A DNA stretch of 64,000 nucleotides, from contig JAAESX010000067.1 in assembly GCA_024228935.1 (NCBI GenBank), forward strand, positions 39,012 through 103,011. The letters run 5' to 3'. How positions within the stretch are numbered: the first letter of the stretch is position 1; every line of letters starts with the position of its first letter. The notes beneath the pieces are model-generated. The model ran no database searches. It had not been told where the DNA came from and was given only the letters and a program-made list of their open reading frames with translations. A program made the translations under genes and the position numbers. Below, in pieces: positions 26,777-35,026 of this stretch. The DNA comes from Pseudomonadota bacterium (GTDB lineage: Bacteria > Myxococcota_A > UBA796 > CAJQPC01).

Positions 26777-27103
26777 TCAGCACAGCCGCTCGAGCCAGCC
26801 GTCGGGGCCCTCGCCTTCGAGTGGGACCCGGCGGCTCTCGTCGTCCCGGTCGATGATGGCGACGGGCCCGTTCAGCCCACCGCGCAGCTCGACGTTCACG
26901 GCGCGTCCGTCGACGATCCCCTCGCCCGTCCAGCGCGCACGCCATCCCGACGGGCGCATCGCGAAGGGCGCGCCCTCGGCGAACGGGCGCAGGGTCGAAC
27001 GCCACAGAGCGTTGACGACCCAGAGCAGCCACAGTCCAGCCAGCCCGAGAAGGATGCCGCTGAGCACCCCGTTCAGGTACACCTCATCGATCCACTGGGT
27101 CAC
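26777..27103 (-). CDS. Small membrane protein, 108 aa
   Basis: One N-terminal membrane helix (about 13-33, VLSGILLGLAGLWLLWVV) is followed by a ~70-residue soluble beta-rich domain. The family is unknown. It overlaps the end of the MBL hydrolase gene by four bases (start 27103, hydrolase stop 27100), so the two are coupled. Confidence 0.6.
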   Translation of the reverse strand: MTQWIDEVYLNGVLSGILLGLAGLWLLWVVNALWRSTLRPFAEGAPFAMRPSGWRARWTGEGIVDGRAVNVELRGGLNGPVAIIDRDDESRRVPLEGEGPDGWLERLC

Positions 27104-27954
27104 CCCTCGAGGTCGAGCACGTCACCCTCCCGCGCGAGCGTGACGAGCGGCTCGCGGTGTGGTGTCCACTGGGCGGCCTGTTCGTCGAGCTCGTCGTCGG
27201 ACGCGTCGGGCGCATGATGGAAGAGGACCAGGTGCTTCACGTCGGCGACCTTGCAGAGCTCGACCGCGTACTCGGGGTAGCTGTGGCCCCAGGTCATCTT
27301 CTCCAGGTACTCGTCGAAGCTGAACATCGTGTCGAAGACGACCAGGTCGGCGTCCTGCATCGCGGCGAGCAGCGCCTGCTCGAGCTTGTTCGGGGGCTGG
27401 CCGGCTGCGGCCCCTTCCCCGGGGGCGGCAAGCGGTGCGGTGTCCGTGATGTAGACGAACACCGACTCGCCGGCCTCGATCCGGTAGCCCACCGAGCCAC
27501 CCGGGTGGTTCAGGCGCACGGCCGTGATGCGGAACGGTCCCCGCTCGAACGCGCGCCCGGGCTGCACCGCAGTGAACGACAGGTCCGCCGGCATCTCGCG
27601 CAGACGCACGGGGTGGTAGACGCCGTTGCTGTACCGGGCCAGCCGCTCACGAGCTTCTCCCGCCGAGAACGCCGGCACGTTCACGCGGACCTGGTAGCCC
27701 GGGGCGTAGACCGGTCCGAAGAACGGGAAGCCGAACACGTGGTCCATGTGGAAGTGCGTGAACAGCACGTCGATCTCGCGCGTCGACCGGCTGAACAGGT
27801 CACGCCCGAGGTCGCGCGCACCCGTGCCCGCGTCCAACATCAAGACCGCGTCGCCATGCGTCACCTCGACGCACGAGGAGTTGCCTCCATAGCGAGCGGT
27901 GTGCGATCCCGGGACGGGAATGGAACCGCGGACGCCCCAGAATCGGACCTTCAC
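27100..27954 (-). CDS. MBL-fold metallo-hydrolase
   Basis: 284-residue cytoplasmic beta-lactamase-fold enzyme. The N-terminus VKVRFWGVRGSIPVPG and RYGGNSSCVEV is the hallmark of a widespread RNase Z/phosphodiesterase-like subfamily. Zinc ligands appear in THFHMDHVFGF, in LNHPGGSVGY, in YITDTAP and in VLFHHAP. The likely substrate is a phosphodiester, possibly cyclic nucleotide or RNA, but this is inferred. GTG at 27954 is chosen because family sequence begins there and AGGGG lies upstream; the longer frame to 27999 has no homologous sequence. Confidence 0.9.
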   Translation of the reverse strand: MKVRFWGVRGSIPVPGSHTARYGGNSSCVEVTHGDAVLMLDAGTGARDLGRDLFSRSTREIDVLFTHFHMDHVFGFPFFGPVYAPGYQVRVNVPAFSAGEARERLARYSNGVYHPVRLREMPADLSFTAVQPGRAFERGPFRITAVRLNHPGGSVGYRIEAGESVFVYITDTAPLAAPGEGAAAGQPPNKLEQALLAAMQDADLVVFDTMFSFDEYLEKMTWGHSYPEYAVELCKVADVKHLVLFHHAPDASDDELDEQAAQWTPHREPLVTLAREGDVLDLEG

Positions 27955-28027
27955 AGCACCCCTGCGTGATGCCGGGAAGTCTATCGCACACCGGAGCAAG
28001 CAGGCTCAGGGAGACGGTCGGGGGAGG

Positions 28028-28104
28028 TGGTACGCGGTACAGGATTCGAACCTGTGGCCTCTGGCTCCGGAGGCCAGCGCTCTATCCAGCTGAGCTAACC
28101 GCGC
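28028..28104 (-). tRNA. tRNA-Arg(CCG)
   Basis: A 77-base cloverleaf. The seven-base acceptor stem GCGCGGT pairs with ACCGCGT (one G-U), followed by discriminator A and an encoded CCA at 28030-28028. The D arm reads AGCTCAGCTGGATAGAGC. The anticodon stem CTGGC/GCCAG encloses loop CTCCGGA, giving anticodon CCG for the CGG codon. The T arm holds GGTTCGAATCC. CGG is heavily used in a genome of this composition. Confidence 0.97.
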
Positions 28105-28147
28105 CCTTCCCCGAGGGGTCCCTCACCGCAGCGAGAGAGCGCCTCCG

Positions 28148-28175
28148 AGACTAACGCCGGTCCATCGAGTGTCAA
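28148..28175 (-). promoter_or_regulatory. Putative sigma-70-type promoter for tRNA-Arg
   Basis: On the minus strand, TTGACA (28175-28170) is a perfect -35 hexamer. It is followed by 16 bases and TAGTCT (28153-28148) as a -10, placing transcription start about 35-40 bases before the tRNA 5' end. The -35 overlaps the stop codon of the preceding RdgC-like gene. This is inferred from consensus only. Confidence 0.6.
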
Positions 28176-28681
28176 CCCCCGACGCCGTCGCGGACCCACG
28201 CGCGCATGGCCGGAAGCGTGGCCTCGTCCCAGCTCTCCGCGGTGCGCTCGCCGGCGAACTTCCGCAGCAGACCGGCCACGATGAACGTGAGCTCCTCGTA
28301 CAGGCCCATGCGGTCGTAGATCGCCTCGTCGCCGCTGACGGCCCCCGGGAGCTTGACCTGGGTCAGGTCCAACGTCGGGTTCTTCAGCGTGAGCGCAAAC
28401 TCCCGATCCTCCCGGCGGATGCAGATACGGAGCTCCTTGACGAGCCGGCCACCAGCCAGGGCGGCGAGCGCCTCGATGGCCTCGGCCGTGTTCTCACCCG
28501 TCATCACGGCGCGGGGCTTGTCGTCCCCCGCCGCGCGAAAGGCGATGCGGTCGTCGACCCAGACGTCGATCCAGCCGATCTCCCCGCCCAGGTTCATGTT
28601 CCCACCGTCGCGAATGCTCGCGAACCAGAGCCACGTCAGGAACTCGGCCGGCAGGTGCTGCAGCAGCGGACGCTCATCCAA
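28172..28681 (-). CDS. RdgC C-terminal-like protein (split RdgC, part 2)
   Basis: 169 residues. FLTWLWFASIRDGG near the start, IDVWVDDRIAF, and the pattern ALTLKNPTLDLTQVKLPG resemble the C-terminal half of RdgC-type recombination-associated proteins, which bind DNA and limit RecA. The C-terminus ends in MRAWVRDG. The start is TTG at 28681, overlapping the last eight bases of the gene carrying the N-terminal half, so the two products are made together and probably assemble. The RdgC link is from remembered motif patterns and is moderately strong. Confidence 0.62.
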   Translation of the reverse strand: MDERPLLQHLPAEFLTWLWFASIRDGGNMNLGGEIGWIDVWVDDRIAFRAAGDDKPRAVMTGENTAEAIEALAALAGGRLVKELRICIRREDREFALTLKNPTLDLTQVKLPGAVSGDEAIYDRMGLYEELTFIVAGLLRKFAGERTAESWDEATLPAMRAWVRDGVGG

Positions 28682-29351
28682 AGCCCACCTCCTCGTCTTC
28701 GTCGTCTTCGCCGAAGCGATCGGTGTCTACGATGCGGCGCTCGGGTCCGATGCGAAGCTCCGAGCCACCGGTCTGCTCGAGCCCATGGGCGAGCGTCTCG
28801 TCCCCCAGCAGGTCGAGCGGGTTGGTCGCCACGAGCTGGATGCCGAACGTCTGATGGAACAGCTTGCGGAAGCGGTCGTTCTCGCGCTCGGACAGCGAGC
28901 CGAACAGCACCCAGTTCTCGGCCACGTTCCAGCAGACCTCGGTCACCTTCACGCGGGGGAGCGCATTGGCGAGCCACTCGAACTCGAGCTGCTCCTTGAG
29001 CTCCGTCTTCACGTTCCGCGGGGCCTGCTTGACCCCGTTCTCCTCGCACCAGGCCTCGATGCGCTTCTGGAGGTGGGCGTTGAAGTACGGCTTCGGCAGG
29101 ACCTTCTTGTCCACGCGCAGCTGGAAGACGGCGTAGTGGCCGAACAGCCACGCGTTCAGGTCCTCGAAGTCGTGGTCGAGGAGGTTCTGGGTCAGGACCC
29201 AGCCGTAGTGCTCCTCCGTGCTCGTGCGCGACGCCGGCTCGCGAAAGCCGTAGGCGTTGAGCATGTCGACGAAGGTCACCCGGAACCCGTCCGGGACCTC
29301 GCCCATGACGGTGTAGCGGCGCGCGGTCATCGCGCCCTTCAGGATTCCCAT
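28674..29351 (-). CDS. RdgC N-terminal-like protein (split RdgC, part 1)
   Basis: 225 residues beginning MGILKGAMTARRYTVMGEVP, the typical RdgC opening. It also has YGWVLTQNLLDHDF, the alternating VFQLRVDKKVLPKPYFNAHL and KVTEVCWNVAENWVLFGSLS. RdgC forms a ring around duplex DNA and competes with RecA. Here the protein ends after about 225 residues with an acidic tail (GEDDEDEEVG), and the remainder is on the next gene. Residue 1 is the ATG at 29351, one base after the preceding gene's stop. E. coli RdgC is about 300 residues, so together the pair is longer. Confidence 0.7.
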   Translation of the reverse strand: MGILKGAMTARRYTVMGEVPDGFRVTFVDMLNAYGFREPASRTSTEEHYGWVLTQNLLDHDFEDLNAWLFGHYAVFQLRVDKKVLPKPYFNAHLQKRIEAWCEENGVKQAPRNVKTELKEQLEFEWLANALPRVKVTEVCWNVAENWVLFGSLSERENDRFRKLFHQTFGIQLVATNPLDLLGDETLAHGLEQTGGSELRIGPERRIVDTDRFGEDDEDEEVGFG

Positions 29352-29352
29352 C

Positions 29353-29703
29353 TCAGCCCTCCGGGCTGCCCGGTGTAGCGCCGTCGGAGATCTCAAGCCA
29401 GTAGTACGCGCCCACGAGTCGTCCGTCCTCGCCGTCGAGCAGGAACAGACGACGCCGGATGTGGTCGACTCCCGCCTCGCGCCACGTCTCCTCGACGTCG
29501 GGCTCGACGAGCAGCCACTCCTGGCCATCCCGCGAGGCGAAGCCCTCGGGACGCGGCTCGCGCACGGCGTACGGCAGGGGCCGATCGAAGAACAGGACGC
29601 GATCGCCACGGATCGGTCCCGCGTGGTCCCACAGGTCGAGGCCGATCGAAACCAGCTCGGCATGGCCGTCGGCGCGCCGCACGAAGACGGCGGGTGCGCT
29701 CAC
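29353..29703 (-). CDS. Hypothetical protein, 116 aa, in tandem-Sm/RdgC operon
   Basis: A small, probably globular alpha/beta protein with WDHAGPIRGDRVLFFDRPLP and a hydrophobic LVGAYYWLEI near the end. No family is recognised and there is no membrane helix. GTG at 29703 overlaps the stop of the tandem-Sm gene (GTGA), and its own stop is one base from the RdgC-N start. Its place between these two genes suggests a shared function in nucleic-acid handling. Confidence 0.6.
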   Translation of the reverse strand: MSAPAVFVRRADGHAELVSIGLDLWDHAGPIRGDRVLFFDRPLPYAVREPRPEGFASRDGQEWLLVEPDVEETWREAGVDHIRRRLFLLDGEDGRLVGAYYWLEISDGATPGSPEG

Positions 29704-30443
29704 GGAGCGGTCCCGATGTGGACCAGCGCATGCCGGAACACGGTGATCTCGACCTTGTTCTTCACGAGCAGGCCGAACTCGAAGCGGCCGACCCAGGTCA
29801 GCTTGCCGCGGAAGATCTCGCCCTCGAGCAGCTTGACCTCCACCACGGTCTCCCGGTCGAAGTAGCCGAACAACCGGCGGTTGCTGCAGGTGTACCGGTC
29901 CTGCGGCTTCCAGACCGGCTCGCGCGGCTTGTCCTTCAGGTCCGACCACGACAGCGTGCGTCGCGCCTTCTTCTTGATCATGACCGGGCAGCACCACTTG
30001 ACCTGGAGCTTGTGGACCGGCTCGTCCTCGGACTCGAGGTGCACCTCGTAGCGGTCGAGGCTGGCGATGCGGGACTCGACGTCCCGACCGTGGAGCGCCA
30101 GGGCCAACTTGGCCTTGCTCTCGAGCGCCTCGGCCAGGACCGACCGGTTGGCGTTCGCGCCGAGGTGGTCGGCCATCCGACGCTTGAAGAGCACGGCCTC
30201 GAGGTCCGCCTGACCGAGCGCCACCTGGGTCGCCAGGGCGCGGGACAGCTCGTGCCGACGGATGAGGCTGTCGACCTCGGCCGCCAGAGCCATCTTCTTC
30301 AGGACCTCGTTGAGCTCGAGCCGGCCCAGGGCGACCTGCGTGGCGCTCGCGCGGGACAGCCCGCTGTCCCGGATCAGCGCCTCGATGCGACGCTCCAGTT
30401 CCGGGTCCCGCCGCCTCGGTCGTCGGCTCTTCCGGTTCTCCAT
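29700..30443 (-). CDS. Tandem Hfq/Sm-like protein with N-terminal helical repeats
   Basis: 247 residues. A basic tail (RKSRRPRRR) precedes two ~37-residue helical repeats: residues 20-52 (LSRASATQVALG) and 57-90 (LSRALATQVALG). Residues ~113-154 resemble an Hfq/Sm fold (ALHGRDVESRIASLDRYEVH then VHKLQVKWCCPV). Residues ~199-244 resemble a second, better one (LLEGEIFRGKLTWVGRFEFG then VEITVFRHALVHI), echoing Hfq's loop and its YKHAI motif. An RNA-binding role is inferred. ATG at 30443 is the first start after the diguanylate cyclase gene (55 bases away). It is not a standard 70-100-residue Hfq. Confidence 0.7.
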   Translation of the reverse strand: MENRKSRRPRRRDPELERRIEALIRDSGLSRASATQVALGRLELNEVLKKMALAAEVDSLIRRHELSRALATQVALGQADLEAVLFKRRMADHLGANANRSVLAEALESKAKLALALHGRDVESRIASLDRYEVHLESEDEPVHKLQVKWCCPVMIKKKARRTLSWSDLKDKPREPVWKPQDRYTCSNRRLFGYFDRETVVEVKLLEGEIFRGKLTWVGRFEFGLLVKNKVEITVFRHALVHIGTAP

Positions 30444-30498
30444 CGCGGCTCCAGGTCCCCCTCTCCCCCAGGGTACCTCGGCACCTGTCTGGCGTGCG

Positions 30499-31386
30499 TC
30501 AACCCGCCTCGCGCAGCGGAGAGATGGATCCGGAGACCACCCGGTTGCGTCCGGACTCCTTGGCCTCGTACAGCCGCTGGTCCGCCGCGTCGATGAGTCC
30601 GGCCAGTCCGGCGCGGACATCGTCGGCATCCAGGCAGCCGACCGTCACGCCGACCGAGGTCGTGACGCGAAAGGCGCCGTCCGAGCCATCGAACAGCTGG
30701 GCCGAGACCGTTCCGCGGATCTCCTCGGCGATGCGACAGGCCGCGACCTCGGGGCAGTCCGGCAGGACCACCACGAACTCCTCGCCGCCCCAGCGACCCA
30801 CCAGGTCGCCGCGTCGTCGTCCGTCCATGAGCAGGCGGCCCGTGCGCTCGAGCACCTGGTCACCGACCGAGTGTCCGTGTGTGTCGTTGACCCGCTTGAA
30901 GTGGTCGATGTCGCAGAACAACACCGCCACCGGGGCGCCGACCTGGGCGCAGGCCTCGCCGATCTCGACGAGCCGGACGTCCAGGGCTCGTCGGTTGAGG
31001 CAGCCCGTGAGCGCGTCCGTCTGGGCCACGTCGGCCAGGCGCCGCTGCTGTCGGAGCAGGTCGACCTTGCGCTCCTCGATGGCACCGATGAGGCGTCCCT
31101 CGGCCCGGCGCAGTCGGCGCGTGAGCAGGATGAGCCGGTCCGTGACGCGGCGCTGACGCTCCCGCTCGTCCGCCAGGGCGTCCAACAGCGACCCAAGGGC
31201 CAGGGCGAGACCTCGCACGGCCTCGTCGGGCCCGGTGGCCTGCAGCCTCGCCACGATGCGGGCGCCGACCCGAATCGGGACGCCCGTCTGACGGGTGTCG
31301 ACGACACTGGCGAGGCCGTAGTGGCGCTGGTGGTGCTCCAGGAGCCGCGTTGCTGGCTCGGACCGGAGGAGTCTTGGGGACTTCAT
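30499..31386 (-). CDS. GGDEF diguanylate cyclase
   Basis: 295 residues. An N-terminal ~120-residue segment without a recognised sensor domain is followed by a coiled region (RLRRAEGRLIGAIEERKVDL). The GGDEF domain has TDALTGCLNRRALD, FCDIDHFKRVNDTHGH and the active-site GGEEF variant in VGRWGGEEFV. An RxxD inhibitory site (RRGD) sits exactly five residues before GGEEF. The enzyme should make cyclic-di-GMP and be product-inhibited. ATG at 31386 follows the TAG of the methyltransferase gene by 32 bases. Confidence 0.93.
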   Translation of the reverse strand: MKSPRLLRSEPATRLLEHHQRHYGLASVVDTRQTGVPIRVGARIVARLQATGPDEAVRGLALALGSLLDALADERERQRRVTDRLILLTRRLRRAEGRLIGAIEERKVDLLRQQRRLADVAQTDALTGCLNRRALDVRLVEIGEACAQVGAPVAVLFCDIDHFKRVNDTHGHSVGDQVLERTGRLLMDGRRRGDLVGRWGGEEFVVVLPDCPEVAACRIAEEIRGTVSAQLFDGSDGAFRVTTSVGVTVGCLDADDVRAGLAGLIDAADQRLYEAKESGRNRVVSGSISPLREAG

Positions 31387-31418
31387 GGGCCCCTCGTCGG
31401 TCCGGAGAGGCCTCGGGT

Positions 31419-32027
31419 TTAGGCCTTCGTGGCCACCAGACGCCGGTAGAAGCCCAGCTTGTCCGTCTTCACGGTCCAGTCGAGGGCCGAGACCCGCTCC
31501 GTCATCGCGCGGAGGCCGTCCGCCCCCAGGCTGTGCTGCTCCCACATCCTCTTGATGAAGACATCGGGGGGCCATGGTCCTCGGCGAGCGATCCAGCCCG
31601 ACGGCACGTCGCCGTCCGCATCAGCGTCCAGCAGCACCAACTGGCCGGCCGGCTTGAGCACGCGATGGAGCTCCCGCAGGATGGCGTCGGGATCCGACCA
31701 GTGGTGCATCGTCTGGACCGCGACGATGCGATCGAACGTCGCGTCCGGGTAGATGATCTCGGCCGCGTCCATCACCTTGAACGTGCAGTTCAGCCGGTTC
31801 CCGCGGTTGCGCTCGGCCAGGCGGACCATGTCCGGAGACAGGTCGATGCCGACACAGTCGAGCTCGGGGTTCCCCACCGAGGCGTGGATGGCGACCCACC
31901 CGGGGCCACACCCGACGTCGAGGATGGCGCCGCTCGTGAGCTCCAGGCTCCCGGCGATGTAGCGGTAGGCCGGCTGGTAGTACCGGGCCGGCATCAGGTC
32001 GTAGGCGCGCACGCTCCAGGAGTTCAT
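31419..32027 (-). CDS. Class I SAM-dependent methyltransferase
   Basis: 202 residues with the Rossmann SAM motif I ILDVGCGPGWVAIHAS, acidic loop CVGIDLSPDMVRLAERN, and motif IV-like TFDRIVAVQTMHHWSDP, then LHRVLKPAGQLVLLD. This is the UbiE/Methyltransf_11 type. The substrate is unknown. The ATG at 32027 overlaps the previous stop as ATGA. A GTG four codons earlier is possible. Confidence 0.88.
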   Translation of the reverse strand: MNSWSVRAYDLMPARYYQPAYRYIAGSLELTSGAILDVGCGPGWVAIHASVGNPELDCVGIDLSPDMVRLAERNRGNRLNCTFKVMDAAEIIYPDATFDRIVAVQTMHHWSDPDAILRELHRVLKPAGQLVLLDADADGDVPSGWIARRGPWPPDVFIKRMWEQHSLGADGLRAMTERVSALDWTVKTDKLGFYRRLVATKA

Positions 32028-32923
32028 CGAGCGTTCCACGCGGTCAGCGCCGTCAGCATCCCGGCGAGCCCGCCGTCGACGTGGACCACGTCGTCCGCGT
32101 CCGGGCCTTCCCAGGTCAGGGTGAGCTGCGCGTCGCCGACCTCATCCACGGTCCGAATGCGACGCGAGTCGACGCGCCCATCGAGGCCCGACCCGAGGAG
32201 GCGGAGGTGGGTCGTGGGTCCGCCCAGCAAGGCCAGGCGCGTCACGCCAGACAGCAGCAGGACGTCCGAGATCGCTCGCAACACGCCCTGCTGGCCCTTG
32301 CCGGCGCACAGCTCGCAGCGGTCACGGCGGGTCGAGACGGCCGCCAGGTGCTCGGGCAGCGGGCAGTCCGCCTCGCCGCAGTGCAGCACCAGGTGGTGGT
32401 CGAGCACGCGGCGCGCGCGGCGCAGATCCACGACGTCGATCAGGGTGGCCAGCTCGTCCCAGCGGTGGGCGTCGATCAGCGAGCGGACCGCGAGTCCGCG
32501 CACGTCACCGCGCAGTCCCCGCTCCTCGAGGAGCTGAGCCAGGGTGTGGACGTCGCGCTCGGCCACGCGGGCCTGTGCGTGCTCGAGGTCGTCACGGGTG
32601 CCGGCCAGCTCGGTCCGCAACGTGCTGAGCGCTTCGACGGCAGCGGCCTCGGCCTGACGGGCGCTCACCAGCTGGGCCTCCAGCTCGGCGAGCCGAGGGT
32701 CGGCGACCGGAGCAGTTGGCGCGACGGGTGCCTTGACGGGCGTCGGCGCCGGCGTCGTGCGGCCGCGCTTCGCCGGCTTGGCCTTCTTCGGCTTCGGCGC
32801 GGGCTTGACGGAACGAGGCGTGCGCCCGAGGGGCTTCACCCCGGACTGCCGCATCACGTCGTCGAGGGAGAGCGTGCCCGAGGCCAGGGCCTCCAGTTCG
32901 TCGTCGAGGGTTCCGCCAGCCAT
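32024..32923 (-). CDS. Hypothetical protein with Pro/Lys-rich linker and coiled coil
   Basis: 299 residues. An acidic helical N-terminus (LDDELEALASGTLSLDDVM) leads into a Lys/Pro/Ala-rich linker (about 35-75). A coiled coil covers about 77-125 (LAELEAQLVSARQAEAAAVE). The C-terminal part carries four possible zinc ligands (HCGEADCPLPEH, then RDRCELC). No family is recognised. It follows the TPR gene by nine bases and overlaps the methyltransferase start, so it belongs to that run. Confidence 0.6.
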   Translation of the reverse strand: MAGGTLDDELEALASGTLSLDDVMRQSGVKPLGRTPRSVKPAPKPKKAKPAKRGRTTPAPTPVKAPVAPTAPVADPRLAELEAQLVSARQAEAAAVEALSTLRTELAGTRDDLEHAQARVAERDVHTLAQLLEERGLRGDVRGLAVRSLIDAHRWDELATLIDVVDLRRARRVLDHHLVLHCGEADCPLPEHLAAVSTRRDRCELCAGKGQQGVLRAISDVLLLSGVTRLALLGGPTTHLRLLGSGLDGRVDSRRIRTVDEVGDAQLTLTWEGPDADDVVHVDGGLAGMLTALTAWNAR

Positions 32924-32932
32924 GGGCGCCCT

Positions 32933-35026
32933 CTAACGCGTCGCCTCCAGGATGGAGTCCAGCGCCTCGGCGAGCTCGCCCGCGTCGTCCCGGACCTCGA
33001 GCGCGAGATCTCGAGCCAGCTCCACATCATCGGCGTTGTAGGCGTCGACCGCGACGCTGTACATCGCGTAGACGGTCTGGGGGTCGCTCGGCGCCAGCGC
33101 ATAGGCACGCCGGGCGAGCCGGGCGCGATCGTGGAGCTCGCCGGGCTGCTCGACGAGGGCTGCCCAGCAACGGGCCGCCACGTCCGGGAGGCCCGTCTTC
33201 TGGGCCAGCTCCCCGGCCTCGGTCAGCTTTCGGGTGGTGCTCCCCTGCCCCAGCTTGGCCGCAGCCAGCGCGGAGGCGGCCGTCGTGCGGGCGAGCAGCT
33301 CGGCGTCGTCGAGCCGATGCGCCTCGGCGATGAGCTCCGACCAGAACGGCCAGGACTTCTCCAGCGGCAGGCCGACTGCGATGTTGTAGTTGGACCAGGC
33401 GAGCGCGACCTCGGCCCGCTCGGCGTAGGCGGTCTCGCCCAGTTCCGCGAGCACGTCGGCCGAGGCCCTGAACGACTTGCGGGCCTCGCCGTAGTCGCTC
33501 TTCGCGTAGTGCGCGAGGCCGGTCTCGTAGTCCGACAGGGCCAGCTCGAGGCCCTGCTGATGCGCGAGCGCCGACGACACGCCCCCTTCGCTCGCGAGCC
33601 GGGCTGCGTCTTCCGAGGCGCCGAGCAGCACCAGCGCCTGGGCCGCATTCCGCTCGGCCGTCGCCGCGACGAGCTCGCCGCGACCGGTCGCCCGAGCCAG
33701 CTCGGCCGCCGTACCGAACGCGGTCAGCGCACCCTCGAGGTCCTCGGCCTCGACCCGCGCCAGCCCCCAGGCGAGCTGGACATGCGCGGGCCCCAGGGTG
33801 TCCTTCGACTGCTGGAACAGCGCTTCGGCGCGCGGTATCCAGGTCGTGCCCCCAGCGACGCCGGTCGCCCGGACCATCGCGGTCGCGACGCGCGCGGCCT
33901 CGGCGTAGTGCCCCTGCGCCTCGCGGTAGGACAGCGCCTTCTCATAGGCGACGACCGCCTCGTCGAGCTTCCCCTGCTCGGCCAGTACGCCGCCGTGGAG
34001 CTCGTCTCGGGCCGCGTGAGCGGGGCCGCGGTCCATCCCGCCCAGGTCCCGGGTCGCCGACGCGAGGCGCTCCTGGGCGACCTCGAGGCGACCGAGACGG
34101 AGCGCCGGGCGGCCGAGCTCGATGCCCACCTGGACGGCCTCGGCATCGAACCCGGCGCTGCGATGCGTCGCCTCGGACTCGGCCAGGAACGTGAGCGCCA
34201 GATCCTCGCGTCCGGCCAGGCTGTGCGCGATCCCGAGCGAGAACAGGGCCTGGCCCGTCTCCCACGCCAGGCCGCTGACCCGAGCCTCTTCGAGCGTGCT
34301 CATCAGGCTCTCCGCCGCCGCGTCCGGTCGACCCGACGCCCGAAAAACCGCGCCCTCGGCCAGGCCCACTTCGATGCGCTTGCGGGGCGTGTCGGCGAGC
34401 TGCCGCATCCTGTCGAGCTCCTGCTCCGCTGACGCCAGCGCGCCACGTCGCAGGGCCGCACCGACCGCGTCGAGCCCCTGGCCGCCGGCCTCCTCGCGGG
34501 CTCCCGCAGCTCGGCCCAACAGGTCGCTGGCCTCGGCCTGGACCGCGGGGTCCTCGCTCGACGCTGCGACCTGTTCGAACACCTTGGACGCGGCCGCGAC
34601 CCGGCCCGCATCCAGCTCCATCGAGGCCAGGTTCAGGCGTGCCCGCGCGACGACAGCCTCGTTCCCGCTCTTCCGAGCGCGCTCCAGGTCGGCCCGGGCG
34701 CCGGTGGCATCCCCTCGCTCCCGGCGGATGAGCCCGCGCAGGTTCAGGGCCTCGCCGGACGTCGCGCCGTCCAGCGCCTGCTCAGCGTGCCGCAGTAGGC
34801 CGATCTCGTACAGGCACATCGCCTGGAGCACGCGCGCCGGCTCGCCGGCCCCACCCTCGGCCAGCCCGTCGAACAGGGTGGCCGCCTGGACCAGATCACC
34901 GGCCGCGAGCGCCGCATAGGCCTCCTCGACCAGCTCGGCGCCGTCCTCGGCGACCTGGAGCTCAGCGCTCGAAGGAACCACCACGGCGCCAGCCTGGGCC
35001 AGCGCTATCCACAGAATCCAGGTCAT
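32933..35026 (-). CDS. TPR-repeat protein, exported
   Basis: 697 residues with a short N-terminal hydrophobic signal (MTWILWIALAQA) and about 15 TPR-like helical hairpins (for example LRRERGDATGARADLERARK and SLGIAHSLAGREDLALTFL). It is Ala-rich throughout. It probably scaffolds periplasmic or secreted partners. The ATG at 35026 overlaps the stop of the pyroglutamyl-peptidase-like gene (ATGA). Longer in-frame starts to 35143 run into that gene. Confidence 0.75.
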   Translation of the reverse strand: MTWILWIALAQAGAVVVPSSAELQVAEDGAELVEEAYAALAAGDLVQAATLFDGLAEGGAGEPARVLQAMCLYEIGLLRHAEQALDGATSGEALNLRGLIRRERGDATGARADLERARKSGNEAVVARARLNLASMELDAGRVAAASKVFEQVAASSEDPAVQAEASDLLGRAAGAREEAGGQGLDAVGAALRRGALASAEQELDRMRQLADTPRKRIEVGLAEGAVFRASGRPDAAAESLMSTLEEARVSGLAWETGQALFSLGIAHSLAGREDLALTFLAESEATHRSAGFDAEAVQVGIELGRPALRLGRLEVAQERLASATRDLGGMDRGPAHAARDELHGGVLAEQGKLDEAVVAYEKALSYREAQGHYAEAARVATAMVRATGVAGGTTWIPRAEALFQQSKDTLGPAHVQLAWGLARVEAEDLEGALTAFGTAAELARATGRGELVAATAERNAAQALVLLGASEDAARLASEGGVSSALAHQQGLELALSDYETGLAHYAKSDYGEARKSFRASADVLAELGETAYAERAEVALAWSNYNIAVGLPLEKSWPFWSELIAEAHRLDDAELLARTTAASALAAAKLGQGSTTRKLTEAGELAQKTGLPDVAARCWAALVEQPGELHDRARLARRAYALAPSDPQTVYAMYSVAVDAYNADDVELARDLALEVRDDAGELAEALDSILEATR

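Noticed and set aside
29700..30443. Canonical Hfq gene
   Set aside because: The length, N-terminal repeats and two Sm-like parts do not match the 70-100-aa Hfq; only similarity is claimed.
32081..34432. 783-codon plus-strand frame opposite the TPR protein
   Set aside because: Antisense artefact; the minus frames are TPR repeats with correct codon bias.
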